This document shows positions 8,473-19,569 of a stretch of 44,330 nucleotides of DNA, piece after piece; position 1 is the first letter of the stretch, and every line of letters starts with the position of its first letter. The notes under the pieces were generated by a model. That model was not told the DNA's origin. It ran no database searches and was given only the letters and a program-made list of their open reading frames with translations. The translations under genes and the position numbers were made by a program. Source of the DNA: Candidatus Enterousia onthequi (GTDB taxonomy: Bacteria > Pseudomonadota > Alphaproteobacteria > Rs-D84); the NCBI GenBank assembly GCA_018064365.1, contig JAGHVJ010000009.1, positions 1 to 44,330 on the forward strand, written 5' to 3'.

Positions 8473-8490
8473 TTCCCGTAACAGCGGAAA
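8473..8490. repeat. 18-bp intergenic repeat, copy 2
   Basis: Exact copy of 6369-6386, here between rplX and rplE. Both copies lie just after a stop codon and before a ribosomal gene in the same operon. Confidence 0.8.
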
Positions 8491-8499
8491 CGATTAGTT

Positions 8500-8802
8500 T
8501 TATAATTCTGTTCCAGATTTTTTAGAAACACGAACTTTTTTCTCACCTTTTACCACATATCCAACACGGGTTGCTTTCTTTGTTTTTGGATCAACCAAAG
8601 CAACATTAGATACATGTACTGGTGCCTCGCGATCAATAATATGACCGGCTTGTTCCTGTGTTGGTTTAATGTGCCATTTATGACGATTGACACCCTCGAC
8701 AACAACACGCGATTCTGATGGACGCGCCTCTAACACTTTGCCTTTGACGCCTTTGTATTTTCCTGAAATAACTACGACTTCATCGCCTTTCTTAATTTTC
8801 AT
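8500..8802 (-). CDS. rplX: 50S ribosomal protein L24
   Basis: L24 starts large-subunit assembly. The 100-residue product begins with the KOW-domain signature ([23 protein letters not shown]) and has the family's usual [22 protein letters not shown] stretch. It lies between rplN and rplE. Confidence 0.96.
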   Translation of the reverse strand: MKIKKGDEVVVISGKYKGVKGKVLEARPSESRVVVEGVNRHKWHIKPTQEQAGHIIDREAPVHVSNVALVDPKTKKATRVGYVVKGEKKVRVSKKSGTEL

Positions 8803-8823
8803 TTTTACTGTCCTTTGAATCTA

Positions 8824-9198
8824 TTAAATAACTTCTGGTGCCAAAGACACGATTTTTTGCACATCATATTTACGACGAACTTCACGTGCAATAGGTCCAA
8901 AAATACGTGTTCCAATTGGTTCAAAGTTATTTTTATTAATCAAAACAACCGCATTATCATCAAAACGGATAATAGAACCATCTGGACGTTTCACTGGGAA
9001 TTTTGTTCTAACGATAATAGCGCGTTGAACCGTTCCCTTTTGAACTTTTCCACGTGGAATCGCTTCTTTAATGGCGACAACAATTTTATCACCAACTGTT
9101 GCATAACGACGATGAGAACCGCCCAAAACTTTGATGCACATTGCTTTACGCGCACCAGAGTTATCAGCAACTGTCATAACTGTTTCATTTTGTATCAT
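8824..9198 (-). CDS. rplN: 50S ribosomal protein L14
   Basis: L14 binds 23S rRNA and bridges to the small subunit. I start it at the ATG at 9198 (124 residues, [18 protein letters not shown]), which has AAGGG upstream and gives the normal length. An in-frame extension of 50 residues upstream runs through the intergenic gap and is not credible. [21 protein letters not shown] is typical. Confidence 0.97.
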   Translation of the reverse strand: MIQNETVMTVADNSGARKAMCIKVLGGSHRRYATVGDKIVVAIKEAIPRGKVQKGTVQRAIIVRTKFPVKRPDGSIIRFDDNAVVLINKNNFEPIGTRIFGPIAREVRRKYDVQKIVSLAPEVI

Positions 9199-9304
9199 TT
9201 TTTTACCCTTGTTCCTGCACACGGGGCAATCCCCCATGGCTTTGTTAATGGGTCCCGACTGTCCGCACGACCTCAAAGAACCCGACCTTATGACGAACAG
9301 ATAT

Positions 9305-9574
9305 CTAGTCCGCCACTTCCACAGAACCGTCTTTGGACACGCCAACACGACCCTTTACAACCCAAGTTTTTGTCTTGGAAATTGGACGATGTTCTTCGAT
9401 TGCAACAACATCACCAACTTTGTATTCATTGGTCTCGTCATGTGCCTTGTACTTTTTGTTCTGCTTTACAAACTTACCATACAAAGGATGACGGAAACGG
9501 CGTTCCACTTCAACGACAACCGTTTTATCACTCGCTGTACTTTTAACTGTTCCTTGCAGTATACGTTTTGGCAT
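9305..9574 (-). CDS. rpsQ: 30S ribosomal protein S17
   Basis: S17 is a primary 16S rRNA-binding protein with an OB fold. The 89-residue product has [22 protein letters not shown] and the signature [25 protein letters not shown]. The gaps on both sides (84 and 106 bp) are longer than elsewhere in the operon; the upstream one holds an inverted repeat and a possible promoter. Confidence 0.96.
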   Translation of the reverse strand: MPKRILQGTVKSTASDKTVVVEVERRFRHPLYGKFVKQNKKYKAHDETNEYKVGDVVAIEEHRPISKTKTWVVKGRVGVSKDGSVEVAD

Positions 9575-9603
9575 AACTGTTATTCCTCTATTTTTTACCT
9601 GTC

Positions 9604-9649
9604 GATTTTGGTTATGATATACTAAAATTTAGAAAAAACAACCAAAATC
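9604..9649 (-). promoter_or_regulatory. 10-bp inverted repeat between rpmC and rpsQ
   Basis: GATTTTGGTT/AACCAAAATC, perfect, around a 26-nt AT-rich loop. On the minus strand TTGGTT and TATATC sit 18 bp apart inside it, so it may be an internal promoter, an attenuator or an operator. It is not a standard terminator because no T run follows. Confidence 0.4.
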
Positions 9650-9658
9650 AACATTTAT

Positions 9659-9853
9659 TTATTTTTTTGATGCATTAAGTTTTGTTTTGACACGTGCAAT
9701 TTCACGACGAGTCTGACGCAAAACATGTGTTTTTGGCATTTGACCAGCCGCCAATTGGAACCGTTGATTCATTTGCTCTTTTTTCAAATCAACCAATTTG
9801 CTTTCCAAGGCTTCAAGTGTCAAAGATTCTGTTTTTTTGCTTTTTTCTGCCAT
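9659..9853 (-). CDS. rpmC: 50S ribosomal protein L29
   Basis: L29 lies near the peptide exit tunnel. The ATG at 9853 (64 residues, MAEKSKK) is preferred over the in-frame GTG nine bases upstream because that GTG is part of the ribosome site AAAGGTGAG. The product is two helices with LKKEQMNQRFQLAAGQ and ends in TKLNASKK. Confidence 0.94.
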   Translation of the reverse strand: MAEKSKKTESLTLEALESKLVDLKKEQMNQRFQLAAGQMPKTHVLRQTRREIARVKTKLNASKK

Positions 9854-9869
9854 TTTACTCACCTTTCAA

Positions 9870-10283
9870 TTAGTTGATTTTACGTTCAACGATTTTTGTT
9901 TTGACCGGCAATTTAGCTGCTGCCAACGCAAAGGCCTCTTGTGCGACTTCTGGTTTTACACCATCTAATTCGAACATAATACGACCCGGTTTTACACGGC
10001 AAACCCAATATTCCACAGCACCCTTACCTTTACCCATACGAACTTGGGCTGGTTTAGTTGTAACTGGAACATCTGGGAAAATACGAATCCACAATTTACC
10101 CATACGTCTCATATGACGAGTAATTGCACGACGCGCAGCCTCTATCTGACGTGCAGTAACACGTTCAGGACTCATTGCTTTCAGACCAAACGAACCAAAA
10201 GCCAATTCACTACCGCCCTTGGCGACACCGTGAATACGACCTTTCTGCAGTTTGCGAAATTTTGTTTTATTTGGCATTAACAT
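9870..10283 (-). CDS. rplP: 50S ribosomal protein L16
   Basis: L16 organises the A-site region of 23S rRNA. The 137-residue product starts [16 protein letters not shown] and has [24 protein letters not shown] and the [17 protein letters not shown] loop. The ATG at 10283 is placed better relative to AAGGAT than the ATG six bases later. Confidence 0.97.
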   Translation of the reverse strand: MLMPNKTKFRKLQKGRIHGVAKGGSELAFGSFGLKAMSPERVTARQIEAARRAITRHMRRMGKLWIRIFPDVPVTTKPAQVRMGKGKGAVEYWVCRVKPGRIMFELDGVKPEVAQEAFALAAAKLPVKTKIVERKIN

Positions 10284-10309
10284 GATTAAAATCCTTATTT
10301 TTTACGATT

Positions 10310-11011
10310 TTATTTGCTTTTTCTTTCGCTTGTGCCGGCATATTCTGCAGGGCGTGCCATTTCAGAAGCCAACTTTTCTTTATTCACGACATCACCAGTA
10401 TAAATCCAAACTTTTACACCGATAACACCGTATGTTGTTTTTGCTTGAATAGATGCGTAATCAACATCAGCACGCAAAGTATGTAATGGAATACGACCTT
10501 CACGGATTTGTTCACTACGTGCAATTTCTGCACCATTCAAACGACCAGAACACATAACTTTGATACCCATGGCACCAACTTTTTGTGCATTTTGAACCGC
10601 TTTTTTCATTGCGCGTTTAAAAGAAACACGACCTTCGATTTGTTGTGCAATGTTTTGTGCAACCAATTGCGCATTCAAATCAGGACGACGTACTTCATAG
10701 ATATTAACAACAACTTGGTCATTTTTAACCAATTTTTTAATATCATTACGCAATGCTTCAATATCGGCACCATTTTTACCGATAATCATTCCAGGACGAG
10801 ATGTGTGAATTGTCACAACAACTTTTTTAGCAAAACGTTCAATAACAACTTTTGCCAATCCTGCTTTTTTCAATTTTCTTTCAATAAATTTGCGAATTTT
10901 GACATCTTCGGCCAAAAGATTAGCATAATCTTTCTTGCCGGCAATCCAACGAGAGTCTGTGACTTTGTTGATAAATTCGCGTAATGAAATAGGTGATACT
11001 TTCTGTCCCAT
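10310..11011 (-). CDS. rpsC: 30S ribosomal protein S3
   Basis: S3 lines the mRNA entry channel. The 233-residue product has the N-terminal KH domain with [14 protein letters not shown] (about residues 70-85) and the C-terminal S3 domain. The first 20 residues ([17 protein letters not shown]) differ from the common NPIGLRLG form, a mild lineage-specific change. The gene lies between rplV and rplP. Confidence 0.96.
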   Translation of the reverse strand: MGQKVSPISLREFINKVTDSRWIAGKKDYANLLAEDVKIRKFIERKLKKAGLAKVVIERFAKKVVVTIHTSRPGMIIGKNGADIEALRNDIKKLVKNDQVVVNIYEVRRPDLNAQLVAQNIAQQIEGRVSFKRAMKKAVQNAQKVGAMGIKVMCSGRLNGAEIARSEQIREGRIPLHTLRADVDYASIQAKTTYGVIGVKVWIYTGDVVNKEKLASEMARPAEYAGTSERKSK

Positions 11012-11098
11012 TTTTTATTTTCCTTACGTTTTTCTCCAAGTGTTCTTGAAACTTTTCAGTTTTATTCAGGGTTTCCCCATACCACTTGTATTTTTCTT

Positions 11099-11494
11099 TT
11101 ATTTAGCCTTTTTAGCTTTTGGTTCTTTTTTTGGCGCATTACCTGATTCCAAAACAATTGTCAAATTAGAAAAAGGTTTCAAAATTGGACGAGCACTGCC
11201 ACGCGGTCCCGCCATAATGCGCTTCATTGTCAGGGCTTTGCCACACCAAATTTCTTTGACGAACAAAGTATCCACTGGCAAATTTTTATTGTGTTCTGCA
11301 TTTGCAATAGCAGACAACAATGTTTTCAAAACTTCATCAGAAACACGTTTCTTAGAAAATTTTAAAATATCTACCGCACGATCCACAGGCAAACCGCGAA
11401 CCATGTCGCAAACCAAATTCAATTTCTGATGGCTGATGCGAATCATTTTATTAAATGCACGCACCTGATTATCTTTGATTCCATATCTTGTCAT
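11099..11494 (-). CDS. rplV: 50S ribosomal protein L22
   Basis: L22 lines the exit tunnel. I take the ATG at 11494 (131 residues, MTRYGIKDNQ), because AAAAGGTGA lies five bases upstream and an earlier GTG is part of that site. It has the usual RISHQKLNLVCDMVRG start and a Lys-rich tail. The tunnel-loop region RIMAGPRGSARPILKP is close to the family pattern. Confidence 0.96.
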   Translation of the reverse strand: MTRYGIKDNQVRAFNKMIRISHQKLNLVCDMVRGLPVDRAVDILKFSKKRVSDEVLKTLLSAIANAEHNKNLPVDTLFVKEIWCGKALTMKRIMAGPRGSARPILKPFSNLTIVLESGNAPKKEPKAKKAK

Positions 11495-11516
11495 AACTTT
11501 CACCTTTTAATCAGAA

Positions 11517-11795
11517 TTATTTGGCCGCTGCTTTTTTGTTCGCTGCATGACCTTTGAAAGTACGTGTTGGTGCAAATTCACCCAATTTGTGTCCAATCAT
11601 ATCTTCTACAACAGACACTGGGATAAATTTATTACCATTATGCACATCAAATGTTAAACCAACCATTGGTGGCACGATTGTGCTACCACGGGACCATGTT
11701 TTAATAGGTTTGTGGTCATTTTTCTCATTTGCCGCCGCAATTTTCTTCAAAAGAGACGGATGAATATAAGGACCTTTCCATACTGAACGAGACAT
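11517..11795 (-). CDS. rpsS: 30S ribosomal protein S19
   Basis: S19 forms a head complex with S13. The second of two adjacent ATG codons (11795, 92 residues, [16 protein letters not shown]) has the better spacing from CGGAG. The signature [33 protein letters not shown] region is intact. Confidence 0.96.
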   Translation of the reverse strand: MSRSVWKGPYIHPSLLKKIAAANEKNDHKPIKTWSRGSTIVPPMVGLTFDVHNGNKFIPVSVVEDMIGHKLGEFAPTRTFKGHAANKKAAAK

Positions 11796-11814
11796 CATTT
11801 ACTCCGTTTTTTTA

Positions 11815-12648
11815 TTATTTTTTCTTCGCCAAATGTCTGCTACGGATAATCATCTTTGCAGTACGTTTATTGCTACGGGTACGATATCCCTTGGCTGGAA
11901 TACCTGTACGTGAAACTGGTTCGTGACCCTTGGAATGTCCGTTACCACCACCCATCGGGTGATCGTTCGGGTTCATTGCCATACCACGAACAGATGGGCG
12001 AATACCCAACCAACGTGCACGACCGGCCTTACCCAAATTCACATTGCGTTGATCAGGGTTAGAAACAGCCCCAACCGTCGCCAAACAATCGGAATGAACT
12101 TTACGCAACTCGCCACTGTTCATTTTAATCTGGGCATAAACACCGTCTTTACCCATCAATTGAGCATAACAACCTGCACTACGGGCCAATTGACCACCTG
12201 CACCTGGTTTCAACTCGACATTATGCACAATTGTACCGATTGGCATATTTTTCAAAGGCATTGCATTACCTGGTTTAATATCTTCACGATTACCAGATAC
12301 AACAACATCACCTGGTTTCAAATCACGTGGTGCCAAAATATAAGAACGAACACCATCTTTGTATTCAATCAAAGCGATAAACGCAGTACGGTTTGGGTCA
12401 TATTCCAAACGAACAACCGTCGCAGGAACATCAACTTTCTTACGTTTGAAATCAATTAAACGATAACTGCGTTTATGACCACCACCTTGGTGCATCACAG
12501 TTACCTGACCAAAATTATTACGACCACCATGAGATTTTAATCCCACTGTCAAAGCCTTTTCTGGTTTACCACGGTACAAATCAGCACGGCTAACCAAAGT
12601 CAAACCACGCGTTCCCGCAGTAACAGGCTTAAAATGTTTCAATGCCAT
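11815..12648 (-). CDS. rplB: 50S ribosomal protein L2
   Basis: L2 is needed for subunit joining and peptidyl transfer. The ATG at 12648 (277 residues, [15 protein letters not shown]) follows AAGGAT and gives the normal length; an extension of 11 residues was rejected. The C-terminal region has [15 protein letters not shown] with the conserved active-site-proximal histidine, and ends RSRHLAKKK. Confidence 0.97.
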   Translation of the reverse strand: MALKHFKPVTAGTRGLTLVSRADLYRGKPEKALTVGLKSHGGRNNFGQVTVMHQGGGHKRSYRLIDFKRKKVDVPATVVRLEYDPNRTAFIALIEYKDGVRSYILAPRDLKPGDVVVSGNREDIKPGNAMPLKNMPIGTIVHNVELKPGAGGQLARSAGCYAQLMGKDGVYAQIKMNSGELRKVHSDCLATVGAVSNPDQRNVNLGKAGRARWLGIRPSVRGMAMNPNDHPMGGGNGHSKGHEPVSRTGIPAKGYRTRSNKRTAKMIIRSRHLAKKK

Positions 12649-12711
12649 TTTTCTATCCTTTATTATCTTGGACAATAACACCCATATATTTTGGGTTCTC
12701 TGTCCAAGCGA

Positions 12712-13053
12712 TTATTTACTCTGCGCCTCTACCGACAAATCCAATGTAGCATCTGCTGGTAATGACACATATGCTTTTTTAACATCACGTTGTGTGCCAC
12801 GACTACGTCCACGGAAAGTTTTCACTTTGCCTTTGACAACAACGATATTTACCTTGGTTGGTTTAATACCGTAAATCGCTTGCATTGCACGAACAACATC
12901 TGCCTTGGTTGCAGACATTGCGATTTCAAACACAACGCCGTTGCTTTCAGACATTTTTGCAGATTTTTCTGAAATAATTGGACGAACCAACACATCATAA
13001 ATACCTGCTGTCGCAACGATTTTATTTTCTGAACTAACTTTCTTTTCTGCCAT
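12712..13053 (-). CDS. rplW: 50S ribosomal protein L23
   Basis: L23 sits at the exit tunnel and docks trigger factor and SRP. The 113-residue product has the typical YDVLVRPIISEKSAKM and, near its end, VKTFRGRSRGTQRDVKKAYV. An N-terminal extension of about 15 residues precedes the conserved domain, common in this family. Confidence 0.96.
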   Translation of the reverse strand: MAEKKVSSENKIVATAGIYDVLVRPIISEKSAKMSESNGVVFEIAMSATKADVVRAMQAIYGIKPTKVNIVVVKGKVKTFRGRSRGTQRDVKKAYVSLPADATLDLSVEAQSK

Positions 13054-13068
13054 CTGTTAATCCTTTTA

Positions 13069-13689
13069 TTATGCCAATCTGGCTTCTACGGATTTGACGG
13101 CATCGGCTGTCAAAACCAATTTTTCGTGTTTCAAAATATCCAAAACATTCAAACCAACTGTTGGCAACGCATCAACACCAGCGATGTTCGCCACAGATTT
13201 TTTGAAGTTTTCATCTAATTCTGCTGCACCAACAAACAACACAGAACCCAAATCCAATTTTTTCAATTGTTTTGCCATAGCATTTGTTTTTGCATCTTTT
13301 ACTTTTTCAGAATCAATAATAACCAAATTGCCGTCTTGCAATTTCGAAGACAAAGCCATCTTCAAACCCAATGCACGAATCTTTTTTGGCAGATCAATGT
13401 TGTGATCACGAACAACTGGACCATGCACAACACCACCGCCACGCATATGAACATTGTATTTTTCACCCTGACGAGCATTACCTGTTTTTTTCTGTTTAAA
13501 CGCTTTGCGACCACTACCAGCCACATCAGACACAGTTTTCACTGCGTGTGTTCCTGCACGGGAATTTGCGCGTTGCCATGTAACAACACGATGCAAAATA
13601 TCCGCACGTGGAGAAACACCGAATATACTGTCAGCCAAATCAACTGTGCCAACAGATTTACCATCAAAATTTATAATATCTAATTGCAT
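13069..13689 (-). CDS. rplD: 50S ribosomal protein L4
   Basis: L4 lines the exit tunnel and in gammaproteobacteria also represses the S10 operon. The ATG at 13689 (206 residues, MQLDIINFDGK) follows AAGGTGG, part of which is an in-frame GTG. The tunnel loop GSGRKAFKQKKTGNARQG (about residues 60-77) is intact. Confidence 0.96.
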   Translation of the reverse strand: MQLDIINFDGKSVGTVDLADSIFGVSPRADILHRVVTWQRANSRAGTHAVKTVSDVAGSGRKAFKQKKTGNARQGEKYNVHMRGGGVVHGPVVRDHNIDLPKKIRALGLKMALSSKLQDGNLVIIDSEKVKDAKTNAMAKQLKKLDLGSVLFVGAAELDENFKKSVANIAGVDALPTVGLNVLDILKHEKLVLTADAVKSVEARLA

Positions 13690-13719
13690 TTTTTCCACCT
13701 TACTTTTACTTTGCCTTTA

Positions 13720-14439
13720 TTATTCCGCAACAGTATTTGTTTCGGTTGTCGCGCCAGCTGATTCAACTGTTTTCACAAATGTTGGAACTGGCAATTCAGT
13801 TTGTTCTTTTTTTACAGCATCTGTCACTAAAACAAATGTTCCATTTGCACCTGGGACCGCACCTTCAACGAAAACCAAGTTTTCAGCATTATCCACGCCA
13901 AAGATTTTCAAATTTTGAACAGTCACAGTTTCATTTCCCATTTGTCCAGCCATCTTTTTGCCTTTCAATACACGGCCAGGCCATTCACGCATACCAGTAC
14001 CACCCAGTGAACGATGAGCCTTTAATACACCGTGGGATGCTTCTTTACCGCCAAAGTTATGACGTTTCATTGCACCCTGGAATCCTTTACCTTTGCTGGT
14101 CGCTTGGACATCAACAAATTGTCCGACAACGAAATGAGACGCAGACAATTGTGTCCCAGATGGGATAACACAATCATCAGATACGCGGAATTCAACAACC
14201 TTGCGATATGGTTTCACACCCGCTTTCTCTGCCGCCACAGCCTGAGGTTTTGCAACATGTTTTGCACGTGCCTCGCACACCCCAAGTATGTTTGCAACAT
14301 ATCCATTTTTTTCCATTGTACGATTTCCAATAACTGCACAATCGCCAACAGACAAAACTGTGACTGCATGTGCCACGCCTGAATCATCATACAGACGCGT
14401 CATTCCTATTTTTGTTGTAATTAATCCGCTACGTTTCAT
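13720..14439 (-). CDS. rplC: 50S ribosomal protein L3
   Basis: L3 starts 50S assembly near the peptidyl-transferase centre. The 239-residue product begins MKRSGLITTKIGMTRLYDDSG, has the central VQATSKGKGFQGAMKRHNF and HRSLGGTGMREWPGRVLKGKKMAGQMG stretches. The acidic, Thr/Val-rich tail of about 35 residues is longer than in many species. Confidence 0.97.
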   Translation of the reverse strand: MKRSGLITTKIGMTRLYDDSGVAHAVTVLSVGDCAVIGNRTMEKNGYVANILGVCEARAKHVAKPQAVAAEKAGVKPYRKVVEFRVSDDCVIPSGTQLSASHFVVGQFVDVQATSKGKGFQGAMKRHNFGGKEASHGVLKAHRSLGGTGMREWPGRVLKGKKMAGQMGNETVTVQNLKIFGVDNAENLVFVEGAVPGANGTFVLVTDAVKKEQTELPVPTFVKTVESAGATTETNTVAE

Positions 14440-14498
14440 TTTTTTATGCCTTTTTTATTTGTCAGAGGTTAACAAACACACCATTATCAACCTAACAA

Positions 14499-14810
14499 TT
14501 ACAATTTAATTTTTACATCAACGCCAGATGCCAAATCCAACTTCATCAAGGCATCAACTGTCTGAGGGGTTGGATTAACAATATCTACGACCGCTTTATG
14601 ATTGCGGATTTCGAATTGTTCACGCGATTTTTTATCAACGTGCGGAGAGCGATTGACCGTAAATTTCTGAATCAATGTCGGCAAGCGAACAGGCCCTACG
14701 ACATCTGCGCCGGTGCGCTTTGCAGTTTTGACTAATTCGTCAACCGATTCAATTAACACACGGTGATCAAACGCCGTCAATTTAATGCGAATTTTTGATG
14801 TTGGTACCAT
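14499..14810 (-). CDS. rpsJ: 30S ribosomal protein S10
   Basis: S10 is a 30S head protein and also the NusB-binding antitermination factor NusE. The 103-residue product is standard length with [17 protein letters not shown] and [29 protein letters not shown]. It is the first gene of the S10 block; a structured region lies between it and tuf. Confidence 0.97.
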   Translation of the reverse strand: MVPTSKIRIKLTAFDHRVLIESVDELVKTAKRTGADVVGPVRLPTLIQKFTVNRSPHVDKKSREQFEIRNHKAVVDIVNPTPQTVDALMKLDLASGVDVKIKL

Positions 14811-14840
14811 TTTGTTCGTTTCCCTTATTTTTTGTATTTT

Positions 14841-14889
14841 CTGTCATACGACAGCGGGGATTTAGTGTATCACAAAATTCCCCACCGTC
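14841..14889 (-). promoter_or_regulatory. Alternative hairpins in the rpsJ leader
   Basis: On the minus strand GACGGTGGGGA can pair with TCCCCGCTGTC (11 bp with two G-U pairs, 14850-14889). The CTGTC end of that stem can instead pair with GACAG (14841-14854). The two hairpins exclude each other, as in attenuators. The wobble pairs favour minus-strand RNA. No T run follows, so it is not a simple tuf terminator. Confidence 0.45.
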
Positions 14890-14904
14890 AAGACATTTGT
14901 TTTA

Positions 14905-16092
14905 TTATTTGTTGATCTTAGATACAACACCTGCGCCAACTGTGCGTCCGCCTTCACGGATAGCAAAGCGACGGCCTTCGTTCATAGCAATAGGAGCAAT
15001 CAATTGCACCGAGATACGAACGTTATCGCCTGGCAAAACCATTTCTTTGCCTTCTGGCAATGTAATTGTACCTGTCACATCAGTTGTGCTGAAGTAGAAT
15101 TGTGGACGATAGTTCGAGAAGAATGGAGTATGACGTCCGCCTTCTTCTTTCTGCAAGATATACACTTCTGCTTCAAAATCTGTATGTGGAGTGATAGAAC
15201 CTGGTTTGCAAATAATTTGACCACGTTCCACATCTTCTTTTTTGGTTCCACGCAACAACAAACCAACGTTATCACCAGCTTCACCTTGATCCAACAATTT
15301 GCGGAACATTTCAACGCCTGTGATAGTTGTTTTTTGTGTTGGACGCAAACCAACGATTTCAGCTTCGTCACCAACTTTCACGATACCAGATTCAATACGG
15401 CCTGTAACCACTGTACCACGACCTGTGATTGAAAATACGTCTTCGATTGGCATCAAGAAAGGTTTATCAACTGGACGTTCTGGCATTGGGATGTATTCAT
15501 CGCACGCTTTCAACAAAGCATCAATAGATTCTTTACCCAAACCATCTGTTTTGTTTTCCAATGCGGAAATAGCAGAACCACGGATAATTGGAGCATTGTC
15601 ACCATCAAAATCATTTGCAGACAACAATTCACGAATTTCCATTTCAACCAATTCCAACAATTCAGGATCGTTTGCCAAATCACATTTGTTCAAATAAACA
15701 ACAATCTTTGGAATACCGACCTGGCGAGCCAACAAAATGTGTTCACGTGTTTGTGGCATTGGACCATCAGTTGCAGCAACGACCAAAATTGCACCGTCCA
15801 TCTGCGCAGCACCAGTAATCATGTTTTTAACATAGTCCGCGTGTCCTGGGCAGTCAACGTGAGCATAGTGACGGCTTGCTGTTTCATATTCCACGTGTGC
15901 GGTATTAATTGTTATACCACGTGCTTTTTCTTCTGGTGCATTATCGATTTGGTCAACACCTTTTTGAGCATCAATACCAACACCATAATAGTGTACAATA
16001 GCAGCAGTCAAAGTTGTTTTACCGTGGTCAACGTGACCAATAGTACCAATATTGACGTGTGGCTTGGATCTTACATATTTTTCTTTTGCCAT
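14905..16092 (-). CDS. tuf: Elongation factor Tu
   Basis: EF-Tu delivers aminoacyl-tRNA to the ribosome with GTP. The 395-residue product has the P-loop GHVDHGKT (residues 19-26), [16 protein letters not shown], and the three-domain arrangement ending in [12 protein letters not shown]. It follows fusA by about 100 bp in the str operon and is the only copy in this window. Confidence 0.98.
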   Translation of the reverse strand: MAKEKYVRSKPHVNIGTIGHVDHGKTTLTAAIVHYYGVGIDAQKGVDQIDNAPEEKARGITINTAHVEYETASRHYAHVDCPGHADYVKNMITGAAQMDGAILVVAATDGPMPQTREHILLARQVGIPKIVVYLNKCDLANDPELLELVEMEIRELLSANDFDGDNAPIIRGSAISALENKTDGLGKESIDALLKACDEYIPMPERPVDKPFLMPIEDVFSITGRGTVVTGRIESGIVKVGDEAEIVGLRPTQKTTITGVEMFRKLLDQGEAGDNVGLLLRGTKKEDVERGQIICKPGSITPHTDFEAEVYILQKEEGGRHTPFFSNYRPQFYFSTTDVTGTITLPEGKEMVLPGDNVRISVQLIAPIAMNEGRRFAIREGGRTVGAGVVSKINK

Positions 16093-16193
16093 AGTTTATT
16101 CTCCTTATAGGCTTTTATGCTTGGTTAAACAGATTTTCGAAATCTGGTTTCGACCACAATCATAAACCAGAAATCAAAAATCGCAATCTTTTT

Positions 16194-18275
16194 TTATTTT
16201 GTCATTTTCTTTATGACTTCATCGGCAACATTTTGCGGGACTTCGTCATAGTGCGACAATTCCATATACGGATTTGCACGCCCCTGGGACAAAGAACGCA
16301 GGGTTTTTACGTAACCGAACAAATTCGCCAATGGCACGAACGCAGAAATCATTTGATTACCAAATTGAGTTTCAATTCCGTTGATTTGACCACGACGACT
16401 GTTCAAGTCACCGATAATGTCACCGACGTATTCTTCCGGTGTATTTACCGAAAGTTTCATAATCGGTTCCAATAATTTTGGCGCAGCCTTTTTCATCGCT
16501 TCGCGGAAGCAAGCACGCGCCGCAATTTCAAAGCACAACACATTAGAGTCAACTTCGTGATATTTACCATCAACTAATGTTGCCTTGAAATCCACAGTTG
16601 GATAGCCAATCAAAACACCTGTTTGTTGTGCTATCTTCAAACCCTTTTCAACGCCAGGGATGTATTCTTTTGGAATCGCACCACCGACAATTTTATTTTC
16701 AAATTCGTAACCCTTGCCTGGTTCCAATGGTTCAAATTCAATTTTCACCTGGGCATACTGACCAGAACCACCAGACTGTTTTTTGTGCGTATATTCTTCG
16801 GTCACAGGTTTACGGAATGTTTCACGATACGCAATACGTGGTTCACCCACACTAACATCGACCTTGAATTCACGCAACAATCTGTCAACCAAAATTTCCA
16901 AATGCAATTCACCAACACCAGACAAAATTGTTTGACCAGATTCTTCGTCAACAGACACGCGGAAAGACGGGTCTTCTTTTGCCAAAGCCTGTAAACCCAA
17001 AGACATTTTTTCAATATCAGCCTTGGTTTTTGGTTCCACGGCAATAGAAATAACCGGTTCTGGAATATGGATACTTTCCAAAATAATTGGATTTGATTCA
17101 TCGCATAATGTATCACCAGTGATTGTTTCTTTCATACCAACCAAAGTAATAATATCACCCGCAGACGCTTCTTTGATTTCTTCACGAGTATTCGCATGCA
17201 TCAACAACATACGACCAACACGTTCACGTTTATCACGGGTAGAATTGTAAATATATGAACCAGATTGCAATTTACCAGAATAAATACGGATAAACATCAA
17301 ATTTCCCACAAATGGGTCATTGGCAACCTTAAATGCCAAAGCACTAAATGGTTCTTTTGCGTCCGCATGACGTTCATCAGGTGTTTCGCCGTCTTTCTTG
17401 GTTCCTTTGATTGCAGGAACATCCAACGGAGATGGCAAATAATCAACAATTGCATCCAACAATGGTTGAACACCTTTGTTTTTAAATGCGGTTCCACACA
17501 ACACAGGAACAAAACTCTGAGAAATCACACCTTTGCGCAACAATTTTTTGATTGTATCAACATCTGGAACTTTGCCTTCCATATATTCTTCCATAACCGC
17601 ATCATCTTGGGTCACGGCTTCTTCAATCAATCTATCATGCAATTCTTGAGCCTTGGCTTTCAATTCTTCTGGAATTTCAACAATAACAGGATGAGAACCA
17701 GTTTCATCTTCCCAAATCAAGCCCTTCATTTCCAAGACATCAACAACACCACGGAAATCTGCCTCGGCCCCAATTGGGAAATTCAAAACCAAAGGATTTG
17801 CACCCAAACGTTCACGAATCATATCAACACAGCGGAAGAAATTTCCACCGATACGATCCATCTTGTTGATAAAGCAAATACGTGGAACATTATAACGATC
17901 TGCCTGGCGCCACACTGTTTCCGTTTGTGGTTGCACACCAGACACAGATTCAAACACCGCAACAGCACCATCCAACACGCGCAAAGAACGTTCCACTTCC
18001 ATTGTAAAGTCCACGTGTCCCGGAGTATCAATCAAATTGATACGATGATCGCGCCAAAAACATGTTGTTGCAGCAGAAGTAATTGTAATACCGCGTTCTT
18101 GTTCCTGAACCATCCAGTCCATAGTCGCGGCACCATCGTGCACTTCACCAATTTTATATGTTTTTCCTGTATAGAACAAAATACGTTCTGATGTAGTAGT
18201 TTTACCTGCATCAATATGTGCCATAATTCCTATATTACGGTACATATGTAGCGGAGCGGTTTTTCCAACAGACAT
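16194..18275 (-). CDS. fusA: Elongation factor G
   Basis: EF-G drives translocation and ribosome recycling. The 693-residue product has the P-loop AHIDAGKT (residues 19-26), the switch [11 protein letters not shown] and [12 protein letters not shown], and domains III-V through to the C terminus. It lies between rpsG and tuf, the standard str order. Confidence 0.98.
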   Translation of the reverse strand: MSVGKTAPLHMYRNIGIMAHIDAGKTTTSERILFYTGKTYKIGEVHDGAATMDWMVQEQERGITITSAATTCFWRDHRINLIDTPGHVDFTMEVERSLRVLDGAVAVFESVSGVQPQTETVWRQADRYNVPRICFINKMDRIGGNFFRCVDMIRERLGANPLVLNFPIGAEADFRGVVDVLEMKGLIWEDETGSHPVIVEIPEELKAKAQELHDRLIEEAVTQDDAVMEEYMEGKVPDVDTIKKLLRKGVISQSFVPVLCGTAFKNKGVQPLLDAIVDYLPSPLDVPAIKGTKKDGETPDERHADAKEPFSALAFKVANDPFVGNLMFIRIYSGKLQSGSYIYNSTRDKRERVGRMLLMHANTREEIKEASAGDIITLVGMKETITGDTLCDESNPIILESIHIPEPVISIAVEPKTKADIEKMSLGLQALAKEDPSFRVSVDEESGQTILSGVGELHLEILVDRLLREFKVDVSVGEPRIAYRETFRKPVTEEYTHKKQSGGSGQYAQVKIEFEPLEPGKGYEFENKIVGGAIPKEYIPGVEKGLKIAQQTGVLIGYPTVDFKATLVDGKYHEVDSNVLCFEIAARACFREAMKKAAPKLLEPIMKLSVNTPEEYVGDIIGDLNSRRGQINGIETQFGNQMISAFVPLANLFGYVKTLRSLSQGRANPYMELSHYDEVPQNVADEVIKKMTK

Positions 18276-18299
18276 TTAGCTTTCCTTTTCTTGTTAAGA

Positions 18300-18776
18300 T
18301 TACCAACGGAAATGAGCAAACGCTTTATTCGCTTCTGCCATTTTATGTGTATCAATTTTCTTTTTGAACGCGCCGCCTGTACCATTTAACGCATCACGCA
18401 ATTCAGCAAACAAACGCTCTTGCATAGAACGTTCACCACGTTTACGAGCAAACATAATCAACCAACGCAAAGCCAATGTTTGCTGACGATCAGCACGAAC
18501 TTCGACTGGGACTTGGTATGTTGCACCACCAACACGACGACCTTTGACTTCGACAGATGGTTTTAACGCATCCACAGCCTCTAAAAACATGGCTAATTCA
18601 TCTTTACCATCTTTGGCCAAAGTTTTCAATTTATCCAATGCACCATAAACAATGTTTTCAGCAACTTCTTTTTTACCGTCCCACATAACAACATTGATAC
18701 ATTTTGCAACAACCAGATTATTATATTTAGAATCTGGCAAGATTTCACGTTTTGTTGCAGCTTTACGTCTTGACAT
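18300..18776 (-). CDS. rpsG: 30S ribosomal protein S7
   Basis: S7 nucleates the 30S head and in other bacteria controls str-operon translation. The 158-residue product begins [18 protein letters not shown] and has [28 protein letters not shown] sequence in the middle. Lys/His residues close the C terminus with FAHFRW. AAAAGGA precedes the start codon. Confidence 0.97.
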   Translation of the reverse strand: MSRRKAATKREILPDSKYNNLVVAKCINVVMWDGKKEVAENIVYGALDKLKTLAKDGKDELAMFLEAVDALKPSVEVKGRRVGGATYQVPVEVRADRQQTLALRWLIMFARKRGERSMQERLFAELRDALNGTGGAFKKKIDTHKMAEANKAFAHFRW

Positions 18777-18839
18777 ATTTTATTCCTTTTATTTTCTTCA
18801 CCCGTACGGATTACTCACCTGTTTTAAATCACAGATGTA

Positions 18840-19211
18840 TTATTTCTTTGTTTTTGCCCCATATAAAGAGCGACCTTGTTTTCTTGATTCAACACCTTTG
18901 GTATCCAAAACACCACGAATAATGTGATATTTTACACCAGGCAAGTCCTTTACACGACCACCACGAATCATAACCACACTGTGTTCCTGCAAATTATGTC
19001 CTTCGCCAGGAATATACGCAGTAACCTCACGTCCATTTGCCAATTTCACACGGGCAACTTTACGTTGAGCAGAGTTAGGTTTTTTTGGTGTTGTGGTATA
19101 AACACGTGTGCAAACACCACGTTTTTGCGGACTGGCCATCATGTCAGGAGCGGTACTTTTTACCACTTTCTTTTGACGAGGCTTCCGAATCAGTTGATTT
19201 ACTGTTGGCAT
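18840..19211 (-). CDS. rpsL: 30S ribosomal protein S12
   Basis: S12 shapes the decoding centre. The 123-residue product starts [12 protein letters not shown] and keeps Lys43 (TPKKPNSA) and Lys88 (RVKDLPG), the residues whose substitution usually gives streptomycin resistance, so the sequence is the wild-type form. It is the first gene of the str operon. Confidence 0.97.
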   Translation of the reverse strand: MPTVNQLIRKPRQKKVVKSTAPDMMASPQKRGVCTRVYTTTPKKPNSAQRKVARVKLANGREVTAYIPGEGHNLQEHSVVMIRGGRVKDLPGVKYHIIRGVLDTKGVESRKQGRSLYGAKTKK

Positions 19212-19364
19212 TCAAAATCTCTTTGTTTTTACTTTACTTTTTTGTTTACACAAAACCACCCTATCAAACTTATTCCAAATGCATGCATTTGGTTATAAAT
19301 CTGCGCAAGAGTCCGGTTTTCTGTATATTTTCGCACTTTCCTTGCTTACACGGAAAGCAGACCT

Positions 19365-19393
19365 AGTATAACCCCCATTATCAAAATTGTCAA
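19365..19393 (-). promoter_or_regulatory. Strong sigma70 promoter of the str operon
   Basis: A perfect TTGACA and TATACT separated by exactly 17 bp on the minus strand, about 155 bp upstream of rpsL. The rest of the 19212-19569 gap is a leader with a CTTTCC/GGAAAG hairpin, and the terminator of the next gene; no gene is seen in it. Confidence 0.85.
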
Positions 19394-19519
19394 GCAAAAT
19401 TCTGTTAAAACCCGCGGTTTTTCGGCTTGCACAAAAACAAAGAGCCGTATTTTCGCCACACACATCAAATACACACCTCAAAAGTGCCACAAACCCAGCA
19501 AAAAAACGTTTTTACAAAA

Positions 19520-19550
19520 AAATATCCCAATCAAACCGATTGGGATATTT
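19520..19550 (-). terminator. Rho-independent terminator
   Basis: A perfect 13-bp stem (AAATATCCCAATC/GATTGGGATATTT, 5-nt loop) followed by T residues on the minus strand, after the outer-membrane barrel gene. Confidence 0.88.
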
Positions 19551-19569
19551 TAACAGTTTCATATAACCA

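Noticed and set aside
9199..9348. N-terminal extension of L14 with CPVC
   Set aside because: It runs through the gap after rpsQ and into rpsQ itself, and L14 is full length without it.
17265..18191. Long plus-strand open frame (308 codons) opposite fusA
   Set aside because: It is antisense to a highly conserved gene, rich in Asn/Ile/His/Thr as expected from the reverse frame, and has no ribosome site or recognisable domain.
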